From NCBI GenBank assembly GCA_019096195.1, contig JAGTXK010000095.1, positions 62,001 to 126,000 of the forward strand: 64,000 bases of DNA, in the 5' to 3' direction. Position 1 is the stretch's first letter. The number at the start of each line of letters is the position of its first letter. Under the pieces are notes generated by a model that worked only from the letters and a program-made list of their open reading frames with translations, was not told where the DNA came from and did no database searches. A program made the position numbers and the translations under genes. Of this stretch, positions 45,191-57,462 are shown in pieces. Source of the DNA: Boletus sp. NGJ. Its lineage: Eukaryota > Basidiomycota > Agaricomycetes > Boletales > Boletaceae.

Positions 45191-46535
45191 GATTGTGGGG
45201 AGTTTCAAGACTGTCAGACCTGTTTGTCATCTGGAGCAAAGACAACTTGGAGAAGCTTGTCATCTAGTGTTGTGTTCTCAGCAGGGCAGACTAAGGATGG
45301 ACTCATTGGAATGGGGGCCATTGAAGATTTATTACTTATACACTAAATTGCTTATGAGAATGTTTGGCTGCCTGATGTGACTGACTAAGTAAAGTGAAGA
45401 TTTACTGATGTGGCCCCTGATTCAAACCAACATTTTGTGGTTGTCTGGAGTGTCCATGAGAGTTAATTGATGGAAGAAAAATTCAGGCTTAGTAGGGAGT
45501 ATCTAATATCCACTCTTAACATCAGTAAATTTACATGCATCTTAATCTGGCTTATTCTAGCTAATTCTGCTTGTCAAATTACAAAATATATTCGTTACCA
45601 TGATAATGCATTTCAGAACATTATAGAAACATCAACAACAACCAAGCTGATCTATTTTTCAACAAAATGAGGGTTAGAATTTATCTCTATGTCAGATTTG
45701 GAAATGTTGTGCAAGTCAATAAGCTGAATAAGACTGAATAAGATGCATGTAAATTTACTGATGAAGCTGACTTGTGGCATGATGCATTTTGTGGTGATAC
45801 TGGATGTAGTTGGAGATTGTTGCAATTAGATGGGACATTTGTAGCAATGTGGGTGCCTGTTTGAGGCTCCCACATAAAGTGATAGAGGCAGTTGTGCTTG
45901 ATTTGAGTGGTGCCAAGATCACCAAGGACAGTGATCATGCCATTAGCTACAGTATACCCCACAGGCCAAGTCTTGCAAGGAGTGTGTTGGTCCAGGAAAC
46001 CCTGATCACAACAGGGGCTTCACCTGTGGTCTGGCTTGGGTGGGGTTGAGTTACTGTACAAGCAGGACAAATTCATGGTGCAGTCCTGGGAACACAGACT
46101 GCTCCTTGTAAAGGGAGATTTCTGTGACAATATATTGTTCTTCAGGGTCCTGTTGTTGCAGGATGCAAAATCAGGCAAAAGATATCAGGGGTGTATGATT
46201 GCTGAGTAGTATCTGCATGTGGGACTTGGGTGGTTTTGTGGGCTTTTCAGACTCAGAGACAGAGGAAAGCAGGTAAGGATGTAAAGTAGCAAAGGAGTCC
46301 ATGTTCATCATATTGTGTTGGACTGGAATATATTGCAGGTGGTTTCAAAGACTGTGCCAGAAATCCCCTATCCCAAGGTTTTTGAGCTACCATGCAGTGC
46401 TGTTGAGTCAGTTACATCACCATTTTTAGTGGAAAGCCCCTATCCTACCAATGGCTAGAATATTGTACAAGTGCAATGCAGATCAATCACAACAACCCTT
46501 GTTCACTCAATAGACATCCCAAGACCTGAATCTCC
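45191..46535. other. CpG-free block, likely relic of methylated repeat DNA
   Basis: In about 1345 bases I find a single CG dinucleotide (near 45595), whereas flanking DNA has several per 60 bases. TG and CA are abundant, the pattern left by deamination of methylated cytosine in CpG. The block contains a 244-base inverted-repeat element and no credible gene; its right end reaches the last exon of the SET/MYND gene. Confidence 0.85.
45520..45763. mobile_element. MITE-like element with terminal inverted repeats, copy 1
   Basis: The left end CATCAGTAAATTTACATGCA followed by TCTTA matches, inverted, the right end (…TAAGATGCATGTAAATTTACTGATG) for over 20 bases. A second copy with the same interior (ctggcttatt, agctaattctgcttgtcaaatt, gtcagatttggaaatgttgtg, caagtcaataagctgaataag) lies at 59264-59493. 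At 244 bases it has no coding capacity. Target duplication is not clear. No CpG remains inside except one. Confidence 0.82.
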
Positions 46536-48035
46536 GCCAAAGGACCTCCATCAGAATCTCCCTCCGGCCCAATCACCGTCCAGACTTGGTTGCTCAGTCG
46601 AAGATACACTCGAACTTGTGCCAACAATTTTAATCCCACAGGCTGTGTCGAGGGATCTGTACCATCCATGGTAATGAAGGCATTCCATGCTGTCTTTGCC
46701 ATTTCCAGCAAGTGTGTCCCTGATTAATAAAGGAATTAATTCATCTTGAAGTGATCTGGACTCGAGGGAGAAAATCAGGACACATACCAATTTGAGGGTA
46801 ATTAGGTGGGTAGATGACGACGTAGAAAGCGAGGATGATCAGACCAGCTTCAAGGGCAGATTCAAATGGTCCATCGTGCGAAAAGGTGCTGAACGATTCG
46901 CATAAGCTTGCGAGGCAAGATTCGCGGAAGATGCGGAAGATCTCAAGAGGCATCGTCTCGAGGTTCACAGGCGAACTTGGGAGTTTGATCGCGTCAGGGC
47001 ATTGATCTGGAAACACGAATTTGCGAAGGGAAGTTCCGAGAGATCCAAGCTCTTCCTCATCCGGCACAGGCCAAGACGAATCCAATAGCTTGAAAGCTGT
47101 ACAAGATGGACACGTGCACGTGAAACCGTATGTGAACCGGAACATCTGCTGACGTGTCTCGACAAGGGCGGGGTCAACATAAGGGATGCATATCTAGTAG
47201 ACCTGTTTGAGTATACATGGCTTTTCATAAATAATACGCACCTCTTCGCCTGGGGCAACGTCTTGAATGGCGACAATGTCCATCACTACCTCCTTTGCTG
47301 GGGCAATCCTATACTTTGCAACAGCGTTCGGAACACAGGAATGATTGAACAACCGGCTTGCCAAAGGAAAGACGCCATGGGCAATGGTAGTCAGGTGACT
47401 GTGGATCGAAAAGTTGTTGTTCCCGCAACGCGAAAACAGCTCACTGGCCGTTTGCATAGGGCGCTGACGGGTCAGTAATGGACACGTAGGCGGCGCATCC
47501 TTCCCTTCGACCGGACCTGGCAGCAAGGTCATGAATATCGACAAACCCGGGTCGCCTCCTTCCTGTATCTCTGTGCCTTTGGTCGAGCACTCGGCGAGCA
47601 AGTGAGTGAGGAGAAGGGCATCTTCCCTTTCGTGAGATTCAAGTTGGTTGAATTGGTGCGACGCGCAGAACGTATTGATATTCTTGCAGTACTTCTTGTG
47701 GGTACGCCAATGCAATGTTTGACCTTGAGGATGAGATGGATCGGTCGTCGGGTAGTACTCAACGTCACGTTCGGATCGTGCGTACATTTGGAATCGCAAT
47801 ACCAGTACGAGGCGCATCCCGCGCACCTTTGGAGGCGACCTCGGTCTTGAGGAGGAAGAGAATAACAGAAGTCACATCTATGGCCCTTTTCTCTTGGGAG
47901 GAGCATGCCTGTGAGCGATCGAACCGAGAGGATGACCGTGCCCGCACGAAGCCAACATGTCGATACAGCCTTGTCGCGTGCCGTCTGGTGATGTTGCACA
48001 GATAGATTTTCGGGCGGGGCGCTTAGTGAAAACAT
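46487..48035 (-). CDS. SMYD-type SET/MYND protein lysine methyltransferase
   Basis: Exons 48035-47786, 47723-47242, 47193-46788 and a last exon ending at 46487. Residues ENLSVQHH and AGTVILSV open the SET domain; it is interrupted by a MYND zinc finger (CDFCYSLP, RCAGCASYWYCDSKCQ, HWRTHKKYC), the SMYD arrangement. The second SET half has ASRLFNHSCVPNAVAKY (NHSCxPN, cofactor and active-site loop), DIVAIQDVAPGEE and IPYVDPALVETRQQ, then the post-SET cysteines in YGFTCTCPSC. The C-terminal helices include HLLEMAKTAWNAFI and VYLRLSNQVWTVIGPEGD. It should transfer methyl groups from S-adenosylmethionine to protein lysine; the substrate is unknown. The junction between the third exon (ending PNYPQIG) and the last exon does not fit in phase with a canonical site, so a small error or lesion may be there. 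Confidence 0.85.
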
Positions 48036-48198
48036 CGAAACCTGAACGCGGAGAATCATGCATTGCTTGTTTCCCAACAGTTCGACAGCGGCCCGGGACT
48101 CCGAACTCTGGTATTAGATTACACCGACCTCGTGAACTCTCTCAGACTCGACCATCGACTGGTTTGAGCTCCCGTTCAAGTGTCTGGAACAAGAAAAT
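48036..48198. promoter_or_regulatory. 163-base bidirectional promoter, SET/MYND (-) and ECHS1 (+)
   Basis: The shortest intergenic gap between two divergent genes in the window. CpG-rich, in contrast to the depleted block at the other end of the methyltransferase gene. Confidence 0.45.
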
Positions 48199-49212
<1,014 letters not shown>

Positions 49213-49357
49213 AGTGCGTGTAAGTATATTACAATAAAATATCCAATTGGTGTCTGTCTTGAGGTGGTCGATCGAGCGAATTCCAAGTGGACGTTCACTT
49301 TTCTGAGTAAACCATGAACATGTGAACGTATGCCCTTAGGTCCTAGGAAAACGCACA

Positions 49358-51103
49358 CTAATCCATATCCGACCACTCATCAACTTCCTCGTCCAAATCC
49401 TCGAAATCTATATCATCCTCGTCGTCACTTCCCTCGAAAAAATCAAACGTCTTCACATTCTCCTTCAACCACTCCGTATCGTCGTCATCCAAGTCACACG
49501 ATGCCTCCACGTACAGCGAATCGAGAGGTGCTCCCATGTCCCTTCTTTTTTGAACTAGCTCACGAAGAACATCCCCGGATGTCCCAGAGACGTACAGTGT
49601 CGCAAGTCGAGGCAACCAGGTGTCACCACGCCCGACCGACATGCAGGGTGTGGCAAGAATGTCCAGGAACAGTGGAGGAAGGTACGTCAACGAAATGTTG
49701 AGCGACGTAAGGTTCTGGAGCTCGCCATAGAGCGTCTCGACGCATCCTGAGTAGCAAGGAAGTCCAGCTATTTTGAGACTTACAAGGCTCTTCAGCAAGC
49801 TGCGCGGCTGTTCTAGGGCAGAAGGCAGAGATGAGGACGTAGCTGGTCCGACGAGTTCATGGACGAGTTCGGTATATTCGCCATTGTCGAAGTCTAGAAC
49901 CAGATTTTTGAGTGCGGGGAGATAGAATTTGCGGAGTAGCCCGATGGAACGTATAGGCGAATGGAATGCGAAGATGAAATCTGTCACCTTGGGGAGTTGG
50001 ATAGGAGCATTGAGATCTATGGGACTTCCAGGGGTCGGCTCGATAAACCACGCTGGGGGATCTCCAGAGGGTCCTGACAGACGTATACCGAGTTTCTCGA
50101 GGGCTGGAGCACCACGCAAGATGGTGGCAAATTGAGCCCAAGAGGGACGAACGTCTTCTGGATGAAATGCGAGTTCGAGATATGTAAGTTTGGACGCGGA
50201 AGTGATCCATGGCTGATTCCAATCAACATGCACTCCCCAAAGGACGACGCTGGTAAGGCAAGGCGCCGAACCACCAAAAAGGATGAAATGCTTTGACATG
50301 CTGGGATACCCGAAGTTGTCGAATTCTTCCATCTCTTCGCGGTGATATAATTCAAGCGTCGTGAGCTGAGGAGCGGCGGAAATGGAGGGATCAGAGACCG
50401 CGCTGAGAAATGCATGCATGTGGCGGTACTCCGAGACCGAGACTTCGATGGTGCGCCAGCGATGGATGTGGGGAATGAGCAGAGAATATAAGAATTTGCG
50501 ATCGACGTCGAAAGGGATGCCGCCATCTGTTGCGTCAGGTTTAGTGGGTTCCTGACGTTCACACTCGATGTAGATATCTATGGGCAGGTCTTTACTCCGC
50601 TCCAACCGCATCGATACGTAGTGGTACGGTGGACGGGCCTCTGGACTGACTACAATAGTCGTCCAGAGAGATGGGGTCGAGAATGCTATAATGCGCCAGT
50701 GGTGGCAGACATGGGAAACGACGACCTGGAACGGAGGCCATGAGGCAGGCATATCAGAGGATCCGGTGGCATCCGAAGAATCTTCCTCGTCATCAGCCTC
50801 TTCCTCATCTCCTTCTCTATCGTCATCTGCAAGCTCTTCGGTCATTTTGACATCATGAGGGATATCGCTATCATCGGCGTCCTTTGCGTCGAGACGGTAG
50901 TAGTGGACGTAATCCAAGTAAGCTGCCATGTCGCCTTCGTCCTTAATATCATTATCCGCGGTACCGACCTCGAATATGCGTGAAAGGAGCTCGGGAGGAA
51001 GGTTGTTGATGAAGCAGACGTTACCGCTCGGAGGAACGAAAGGGTTGTTTGGGAGGAGTACGCGGTGGTCTTCCCTAGTTTGCTGGGCCTGCGTGATTCC
51101 CAT
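49358..51103 (-). CDS. F-box protein with acidic insert and acidic tail
   Basis: One exon of 581 residues. The F-box starts at CFINNLPPELLSRIFEVGTA (about residue 30) but its second half, VVVSHVCHHWRIIAFSTPSLW (about residue 125), is separated by a highly acidic insert rich in Asp and Glu (EELADDDREGDEEEADDEED). The rest has weak LRR-like segments (LTTLELYH, LTSVVLWGVHVDW, LTYLELAFH, LKNLVLDF, LTSLNISLTYLPP). The tail (EGSDDEDDIDFEDLDEEVDE) is again acidic. An SCF substrate-receptor role is family inference. The lack of introns contrasts with its neighbours. Confidence 0.85.
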   Translation of the reverse strand: MGITQAQQTREDHRVLLPNNPFVPPSGNVCFINNLPPELLSRIFEVGTADNDIKDEGDMAAYLDYVHYYRLDAKDADDSDIPHDVKMTEELADDDREGDEEEADDEEDSSDATGSSDMPASWPPFQVVVSHVCHHWRIIAFSTPSLWTTIVVSPEARPPYHYVSMRLERSKDLPIDIYIECERQEPTKPDATDGGIPFDVDRKFLYSLLIPHIHRWRTIEVSVSEYRHMHAFLSAVSDPSISAAPQLTTLELYHREEMEEFDNFGYPSMSKHFILFGGSAPCLTSVVLWGVHVDWNQPWITSASKLTYLELAFHPEDVRPSWAQFATILRGAPALEKLGIRLSGPSGDPPAWFIEPTPGSPIDLNAPIQLPKVTDFIFAFHSPIRSIGLLRKFYLPALKNLVLDFDNGEYTELVHELVGPATSSSLPSALEQPRSLLKSLVSLKIAGLPCYSGCVETLYGELQNLTSLNISLTYLPPLFLDILATPCMSVGRGDTWLPRLATLYVSGTSGDVLRELVQKRRDMGAPLDSLYVEASCDLDDDDTEWLKENVKTFDFFEGSDDEDDIDFEDLDEEVDEWSDMD

Positions 51104-51848
51104 TCTTCAAGGACTACTGGTTCATGCGGCGTGAGTGCAGAGTCGGGGAGAGAAGCTAACGGAGTGGGTACTGACGAGCTTCAGAAAACGGGGATTTATT
51201 TGCTACCGAAGTATGGTATAACACGCGTGCTGGGGCAATTGTGCAAGATGCGGGCCAAATTGATCAAGAAAGGTCGCGATGGTTTGATCTTTCAACGCGT
51301 CCCCAGGTATATCTCGGTTTTGGCAGGCTAGAATGATTATGATGCATCTCTGCTTGACCGAGAAACAACAGCATCATGGCGCAGAGGAAGCGCGCAGGGC
51401 TCATAACCCTGAGGTCACTTGATCGAAACAAGTTGATGCTAATTTTTTTTTCGATTGTTTTTGACTCCAATCATTATTGTTATCCACATGTATCTTGCAG
51501 AGTTTGTAGGAAAGGCTGAAAGCTAGGCTGCAACTCTATACATAGCAAAGATACATGAATGAACTTATGAGATCTCGACATTCCCATCCCGTCAGTCGCC
51601 ACAGGAGGTGCACCAAATGGCGTTACTAACGGGATGACACGTACAACTTCATGTCACGCGTTCCATTCCATCTAGCGCTCTCTGTCGTTTCCACCACGCC
51701 GCTCTGAAAATGCTTCATATTTTTCAGACCAAGCCAATTTTTGTTTGGGTGAGTGGAGTCCTGATGTCGTTTACTAAAAGAAGTATTAAGTAATACCCCT
51801 GCACGTTCTCATGCGCATCGTAGGAGCGTGGTTGTCCTCCTGACGACC
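51104..51848. other. divergent spacer between two F-box-like genes
   Basis: 745 bases with no supported gene. A poly-T run lies at 51441-51452. A GTG-initiated extension into 51828 was rejected in favour of the ATG at 51849. Confidence 0.4.
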
Positions 51849-53401
51849 ATGCACCACTGTCTATACATCTCTGAAGTTCTGGGCCTCATCTTCGAGTCCG
51901 TTAGATACTGGGATGACCAGTGTCAGCGAGAACCTCAAGTGGGCAAGAAGACGCTCGCTTCTTTGGCCAGAACATGTCATTTGTTCAGTCCACCTGCATT
52001 AGATATCCTATGGCACGATCTATACAGCTTTGATCCTCTGCTCAAAATTTTACCGGTTGTTCGTCCTCGTCATTCGCTGTGTCCGGTCGAATTGCGCTGA
52101 TCTACTAAATGTAGGCCACATACTGTGTGGATGACACGCAGTGGTTGACTTTTCGCAAGTACGCGAAACGTATCAAGACTCTCCATGGACGTGAGGCGCG
52201 AGTTCCTGTGCGGTTCAAACAAGAAATTGTCTCCTCCCTTCAACACTGCCCGAAAACCTATCTGCCTCTCCTTCCCAATGTCACCGAGCTGGAGTGGAGC
52301 GAGCACTCATTGTCGGCCATCGAGGATTCCGGTATCTCATTATTGAGATATTTTGCAGGTCCCGCAGTGACCACAGTCACTATCTCCCTCGTGCGCTGGC
52401 TAGCTCATTCTTCCGCTGAACTAGCCGTATTCGCGGATCTACCCAGACTCTGTCCCAATGTCACTTCTTTCACCGTCATCCTCAGCTTTTCGTGGGACTA
52501 CGAACCTTCTCGAGAAGTAGGTAGGATGGTGACTCAGTGGCCAAAACTGCGAAAACTGCAGACATGCGCCATTACACAACCCGTGATGGACCAGTTGTTC
52601 ACCCGACGAGCACTTGACACCCTCAGTATCGATTACCACAGGTCCTCACCTATCTACAACGGTAGGATCCCAGATACGGTCCGCAAGCTCTCGCTTGGTG
52701 CAGACAGTCCCTCGTTGTGTACTCGTTTTCTCGAGACCGTATACGCGAGCCCTACCAGATTTCGCCTGCTGATCGGTATGAATGAAGGACAAGAGGAGCC
52801 AGACACAGAGGAAATGTTCCACCTTCTGCCCCGCCGCCTCGACACATCCCGTTTACTATCGCTCACGATCCGACCACGATCAAGCATCATAGGCATACCC
52901 TTGTGGCATACCCTGAGGCTCCGAGAGCCGCTCATCTCCGCGCTGGTCGAGTTTACAGCATTGCGCGAGCTGGACCTGGATCTCCTTTGTACAGCGCAGA
53001 TGTCCGATGCGGACTATGCGCGCATGGCAGGGTCGTTGATACACCTCCGGAGTCTAAAGCTCGGTACTGCGAACCCATCCATCATGCGGCCATGGCCAGC
53101 GGCAAGCATTGGGGCGGTAATCTCGGTGTTGACATATTGTAAACACCTTGAGACATTCCACATCGTGTTTGATGGGTCGATTCCACCCCCGGCACCCCTG
53201 GGAGAGCCGGGGTGTCAGGGATGGGGTGCATCCAATAGATGTCTTACCAAGCTCCGCGTTGGCTATTCGCCGATCGGGGATGCGACTATAAACGTCATAG
53301 CCTCCTGCTTTAAATCGGTCATGCCTTGCCTGGTGGAAATCGAACGTAGAGACCGGGAACAGGAGTGGAGAGCGGTCCAGAACATCTTGGGATCGTACTA
53401 A
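51849..53401 (+). CDS. F-box/LRR-like protein, family copy 2
   Basis: Two exons (51849-52055, 52115-53401) give 497 residues. It is a paralog of the gene at 28803-30589 with the intron at the same place before (V/T)xDDTQWL. Shared blocks: LGLIFESVRYWDD, KKTLASLARTCHLFS, ALDILWHDLYSFDPLL, RKYAKRIKTL, RYFAGPAVTTVTI, LCPNVTSFTVILSF, GRIPDTVRKLSL, ADYARMAGSLIHLRSLKLGT, YCKHLETFHIVFDG and KSVMPCLVEIERRD. Compared with copy 1 it lacks the N-terminal 40 residues and the acidic insert in the F-box and has a shorter C-terminal linker. Estimated identity is near 50 percent, so the duplication is old. The ATG starts MHHCLYISE, close to the F-box. Confidence 0.85.
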
Positions 53402-54235
53402 AATGCGGAGAATAGGCGCTGTTCTGTCCATCGCTGCGTGCTGAGTGCACGAATTAACAGCGATAGAGAACGTTTAGAAAGCCTAGATCTAATACCTTTC
53501 CCTTCTTAGATTGAACCTACCTTCTAGAGACTTACGATACTCGGTGTTGTCGCAGGACGTCGACTCTACTCACTTACAATTGCCTTGATAGACCTAGAAC
53601 CAAGTGCTCTTTCATTTCCATCAAACTTTGCTACCAGTCTCTTGTAACTGAGGTTCCTCGACAAGGTTTGAAACAATCGTCAGCAACATGGTTAAAGGCT
53701 TGCCACCTCCGGAGCACGGTTGGAACGCACTCTCTGGTTGACCTGTCCGTGAGTTTGAGCGAGTTGATGAGTACATCGTCGAGTGAATATGCGCATCCCG
53801 AGGTTCTCGAATTGCTGCATAGATTCGTTGTTTATGAAACCAGGCCTTTCTGAGCGACAAGAACATCCCAAGCCGCTGCGGCTCAACATTGGCTTGTACA
53901 ACCACCATGTACAGATGATCGAATAGGAGGAACCAATACATACCTATATCAATTCCGTATAGTCGGGACTTTGTAACCATGGAAGGTTTAGCATTTCCGA
54001 TGGAAGACATGGAGAGAATGCAGACTAGTTCAGCTAGCGAACAGGGCGCTTACCTTGTGGGGCGACGAAGGAGTTGTTTTGGTGAAGAACGACACAGGAT
54101 GCTCTCCATTGACCTCTGCACGCACCGTGATGACATTGAGCAAAGCTTTGCAAACTGCAAATGGCTAGAGCGAAGTTGGAGTGCCAGTGGCTCGGTGAGT
54201 TACGTGACACATGCTTAAAGGCACTGCCCACCGAG
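53402..54235. other. no supported gene; possible F-box gene remnant
   Basis: Minus-strand frames at 54034-54231 (with QNNSFVAPQ next to a GTAAGC donor) and 53621-54010 recall the start of the F-box gene at 51103 (PNNPFVPPSG), but no F-box follows. I read this as a remnant or chance likeness. Confidence 0.3.
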
Positions 54236-57200
54236 CGAGGGAGAGCTGCATACTACATACCTGGACCGACGAAGCGGGGAGTCGACTGCAGATTCGGACG
54301 CACGACTTGTTATTGCTAGTTTGAAGGGCGCCCCGGGCGGGCCTCAGGGTTCAAAGCTTCAAGGCCCGATGGCAAAATCTTTTTTCGCGGCGGCCACATA
54401 TTGAAACATAGACACAGCGTTCAAGAATCGTCTCACGCGGAAAGTTCAAATCCGTGGGGTCGCGCAATATCCGTGCCGTTGATCGATCAACGATCTAATT
54501 AGGAGCGACTTTCGCACCTCTCCCTCTGTTATTCCGTCTGGACTCGCAGAGGGTAAATGTATATAAATGTATTCCCATCATCATTTCGACGCTATGAGAG
54601 ACAGAACAGATTCTTCCACGATACATATAATCTCCCATCGATAACGTACATTCATAAAGACAGACACAACTAGCCACTATAATATCAAAGAACGCGAATC
54701 TCATACCAAGTAATCGTACACCAGCACTCATCATCTTGAACTCATCCGTATACCCAGCAGGGAGACGGCCATAGACGAGATCTTCTAACCTGTACCGTCC
54801 AAGGTCCAGGTACCAGAGGATCCTTGAGTGTCACAGCACGTGAGGATCATCACAGCTCAGCGAGACTGAAATCAAACGCGGCTTACCTCGGTGTTTCAGC
54901 CTCGTTCCACTGGCTCGCAATCCGTTTCGCCACTGGAAGAAAAAGGTTGTATCAACATCCGATCCAATCCATCCTACCTGTTGCCGAGATAGGGGCATGG
55001 GGTATGTTGACTCACTTGTAGGTGACATCTTCCCCGCTGACGTGCTATATAGGATGGAGTACATGACGAGCCTGGTATGCAAATAGGTCGAATAGAGCGA
55101 CTTACAACAATGCTGTCCCATGCAGAGACGCCAGCACAGCTCCCCGACGACGAAGTGGTCCTCTTCCTCGAGACGGGCCACTTGGTCCCTCGGACGGTCT
55201 CAATCCATGACGATGTTGCATGAGGATACTACGCACACGCATCCAAAAGCTCATCTCCAGAACATCTCGAAGGGACACATCACACAAGACGCACCTGCCA
55301 CACCATCACACCGGCATCTAACACATCCCTACCTGTGAGTTTGCGGCTCATTTTGGATGAGAATGAGAGGGACTTACCCCATCCCTTGCCAGCAGCCTCG
55401 GAGACACACGTTGCAAGCGTCGAGGGGTCTATGTATCCGTTGCTTGCGTCCGAACTCGTGGCTGGTTTTCCGATCACGAGTTTATCGAGAGTGACACCGT
55501 TGGCGGAGATCTGGAACAGGGCAGTTTCCGGCCAGGTAGACGAAGAGGCCGTCAACAAGCCAGCGCATGTAGAGTACTCCGTGGATCCCTCTGTCGATCG
55601 AGTATAAGTGGCTTTCAGCATGTCGAGTTCAAGATTATTTAGCTCGATCGCTTACGATTGTAGAACTGGATGATTTGATTGATCAGTCAATGATCGTCCA
55701 TGAAGTGAATGATTGAACTTACTTGGACATTGTACTGAACAACTGATCAATCGATACCCACAGGATATCAAATTACGTTTACTCACCCAGTCTATCATAG
55801 ATCCCACGCTTTTGTGGACCGCCAGGTATCCTCCTCCGCTCCACATATTGGGCGAGAACCTGGTTTCAATTCAAGTTATTATTTAAATCGTTGAGATTAC
55901 ACTCACCATGGTGCGACGGCTACAAGGTACACGTCAGACAATTGGCGCACGAGATTTTTTTTTACACGACTCACGGGCATGAGTCAGAATATAATTTCCC
56001 TGGGCAAGTTTCGTGCGAAGTTGTTTGGTGAAATTAATGAGCCATGTCTCCGCAGAGCCGTTTCCAATGTCAAACGCAGTAAAGTCCTAATTCCCGGCGT
56101 CCTCGTAAATTACCGTCACATCGCCAAAAAAAAAGTACACAGGCAGCACCTCATAGTCGACGTCAATACCCTGAAATCCGTATTCAATCACCCAGGAAGC
56201 CATGGTGTTCGCTGTCGTCACAGGATCGTACCCAGACGAGGTCGGCGTCTCGGTGGACCCAAATGCAGAAACGATCAGCGATATTCCAGCGGCTTTATAC
56301 TCTGACAGGTAAGTGGAACGCTGGCTGGACGTCAGCCCCTCCCAATTCTGAGCCTGGTCAACTGCACCAGAGGCCATCAAAAAGGTGACGGCACTGCAAA
56401 TACGTTAGTCGTGCTACAAAACGTTACCCGATAGATACTTGCAAAACATTGAATCCCTTGAGTGAGTGACCATCAGCGATCACGAAAGTCGACGGGGAAA
56501 CGGACGGTTCTCGCTTACACTGAGCTCTGATGAGCTGGGAAACGGGCTGAGCCACTGGTCATTGTAGGCCAAAAAGTGAGGTGCGGCTGGTGTAGACCTC
56601 TTTAAGAGATCACGAGCAGAGGGACTGAGACGGTCGAGTTTTTCCGCCAACGGAACAGCATAGAGCGATCCAAACAAGGAAAAGAAAGCCACAAATGTGG
56701 TCACCCCAGAGCGAATGGAGACCATGGCACCGAAAGAAGAGAAAGGTAAATGCGCAAATGAGCTGCAAGGATAGTTGCTCCTCGCGGGGCGTTAAATATC
56801 ACACCCCGAGCCGATATCGGTCCGTCCACCTCATAGAGACCGAGGACGGTGTGAAGATGAGGTATGGAGACCATCCCACAAGACCCCTTCTGGAACTAGG
56901 TGCGATCGCCTCGGGACGATGCTGGCAAAGTGAATACATCAAGAGAATACGGTCACAGAAGCAGGCCACTGTATAGCTGGACATACCGATTAGTCGACAA
57001 CAATGCAATGATACCTCACAGCAATGAGTCAGAAGACACTGATGCCATATGGTAGGAAGGGGTGTGACGATGGAGTGCAGAATGTTCCTTCATCAGGATG
57101 ATTCGGTGAGGCAGCTTGGAGGGGGGTCCACACGAACATCCATGCGCTCGACTGCTGCAAAATCAGGTGAGGAAGAAATGGGTAGACTCAAAAGATGGGC

Positions 57201-57462
57201 CACATTAGGACTGATGCCAGCCTGGAGACACGGGCAGCTCGGCGAGCTAATGGAAAACGGGAATCCTATCCTGACAACATGTCACGGGTGTGTGCGACGC
57301 TAAACCGCGATATGTGAGCAACACCAAAGAGTGAGAGCGATTTGGATGGTTGCTTACGAACCATAAAGTTACTGCTACATTCCAATCATCCGTTTACATA
57401 ATTCGCGGTCCATAAACGGCATACCTAGGTGGCAATCAATAAAACCCATGCGGTAGCACGAT
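54236..57462. repeat. segmental duplication, left unit
   Basis: Aligns with 60499-63351. The left edge shares gagctgcat..acatacctgga ccgacgaagcggggagtcga and the right edge shares aataaaacccatgcggtagc acgatga. The unit contains a whole GH18 gene. The left unit is about 370 bases longer, through small insertions near both ends. Confidence 0.9.
54785..56725 (-). CDS. GH18 chitinase-like protein with C-terminal chitin-binding segment, left copy
   Basis: Starts at 56725 with a signal peptide (TTFVAFFSLFGSLYA, cleavage likely after it). The first exon ends SSELS; a 29-base exon (GFNVLQVSIG) and then AVTFLMASGAVDQAQNWEGL follow. The active-site strand is YGFQGIDVDYE (DxDxE kept; the first Asp of DxxDxDxE is Gln). 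Later exons give DFTAFDIGNGSAETWLINF, WFSPNMWSGGGYLAVHKSVG, a 12-base and a 10-base exon (YNVQ, FYN), ETALFQISANGVTLDKLVIG, DAGVMVWQ, SSWIETVRGTKWPVS and SCAGVSAWDSIV. The C-terminal Trp-rich segment (QWNEAE ... SSGTWTLDG) resembles CBM5/12. Next to that segment this copy lacks two bases present in the right copy, which breaks the frame near the end. Secreted chitin hydrolysis is the family role. Confidence 0.78.

Noticed and set aside
48056-48198. Mitochondrial presequence for enoyl-CoA hydratase in the upstream frame
   Set aside because: The upstream frame joined to the coding start has no in-frame ATG and runs into the divergent promoter.
53621-54010. 129-residue minus-strand frame near F-box genes
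   Set aside because: No domain; a GTATGT donor near its start hinted at splicing, but no matching exon with family likeness was found.
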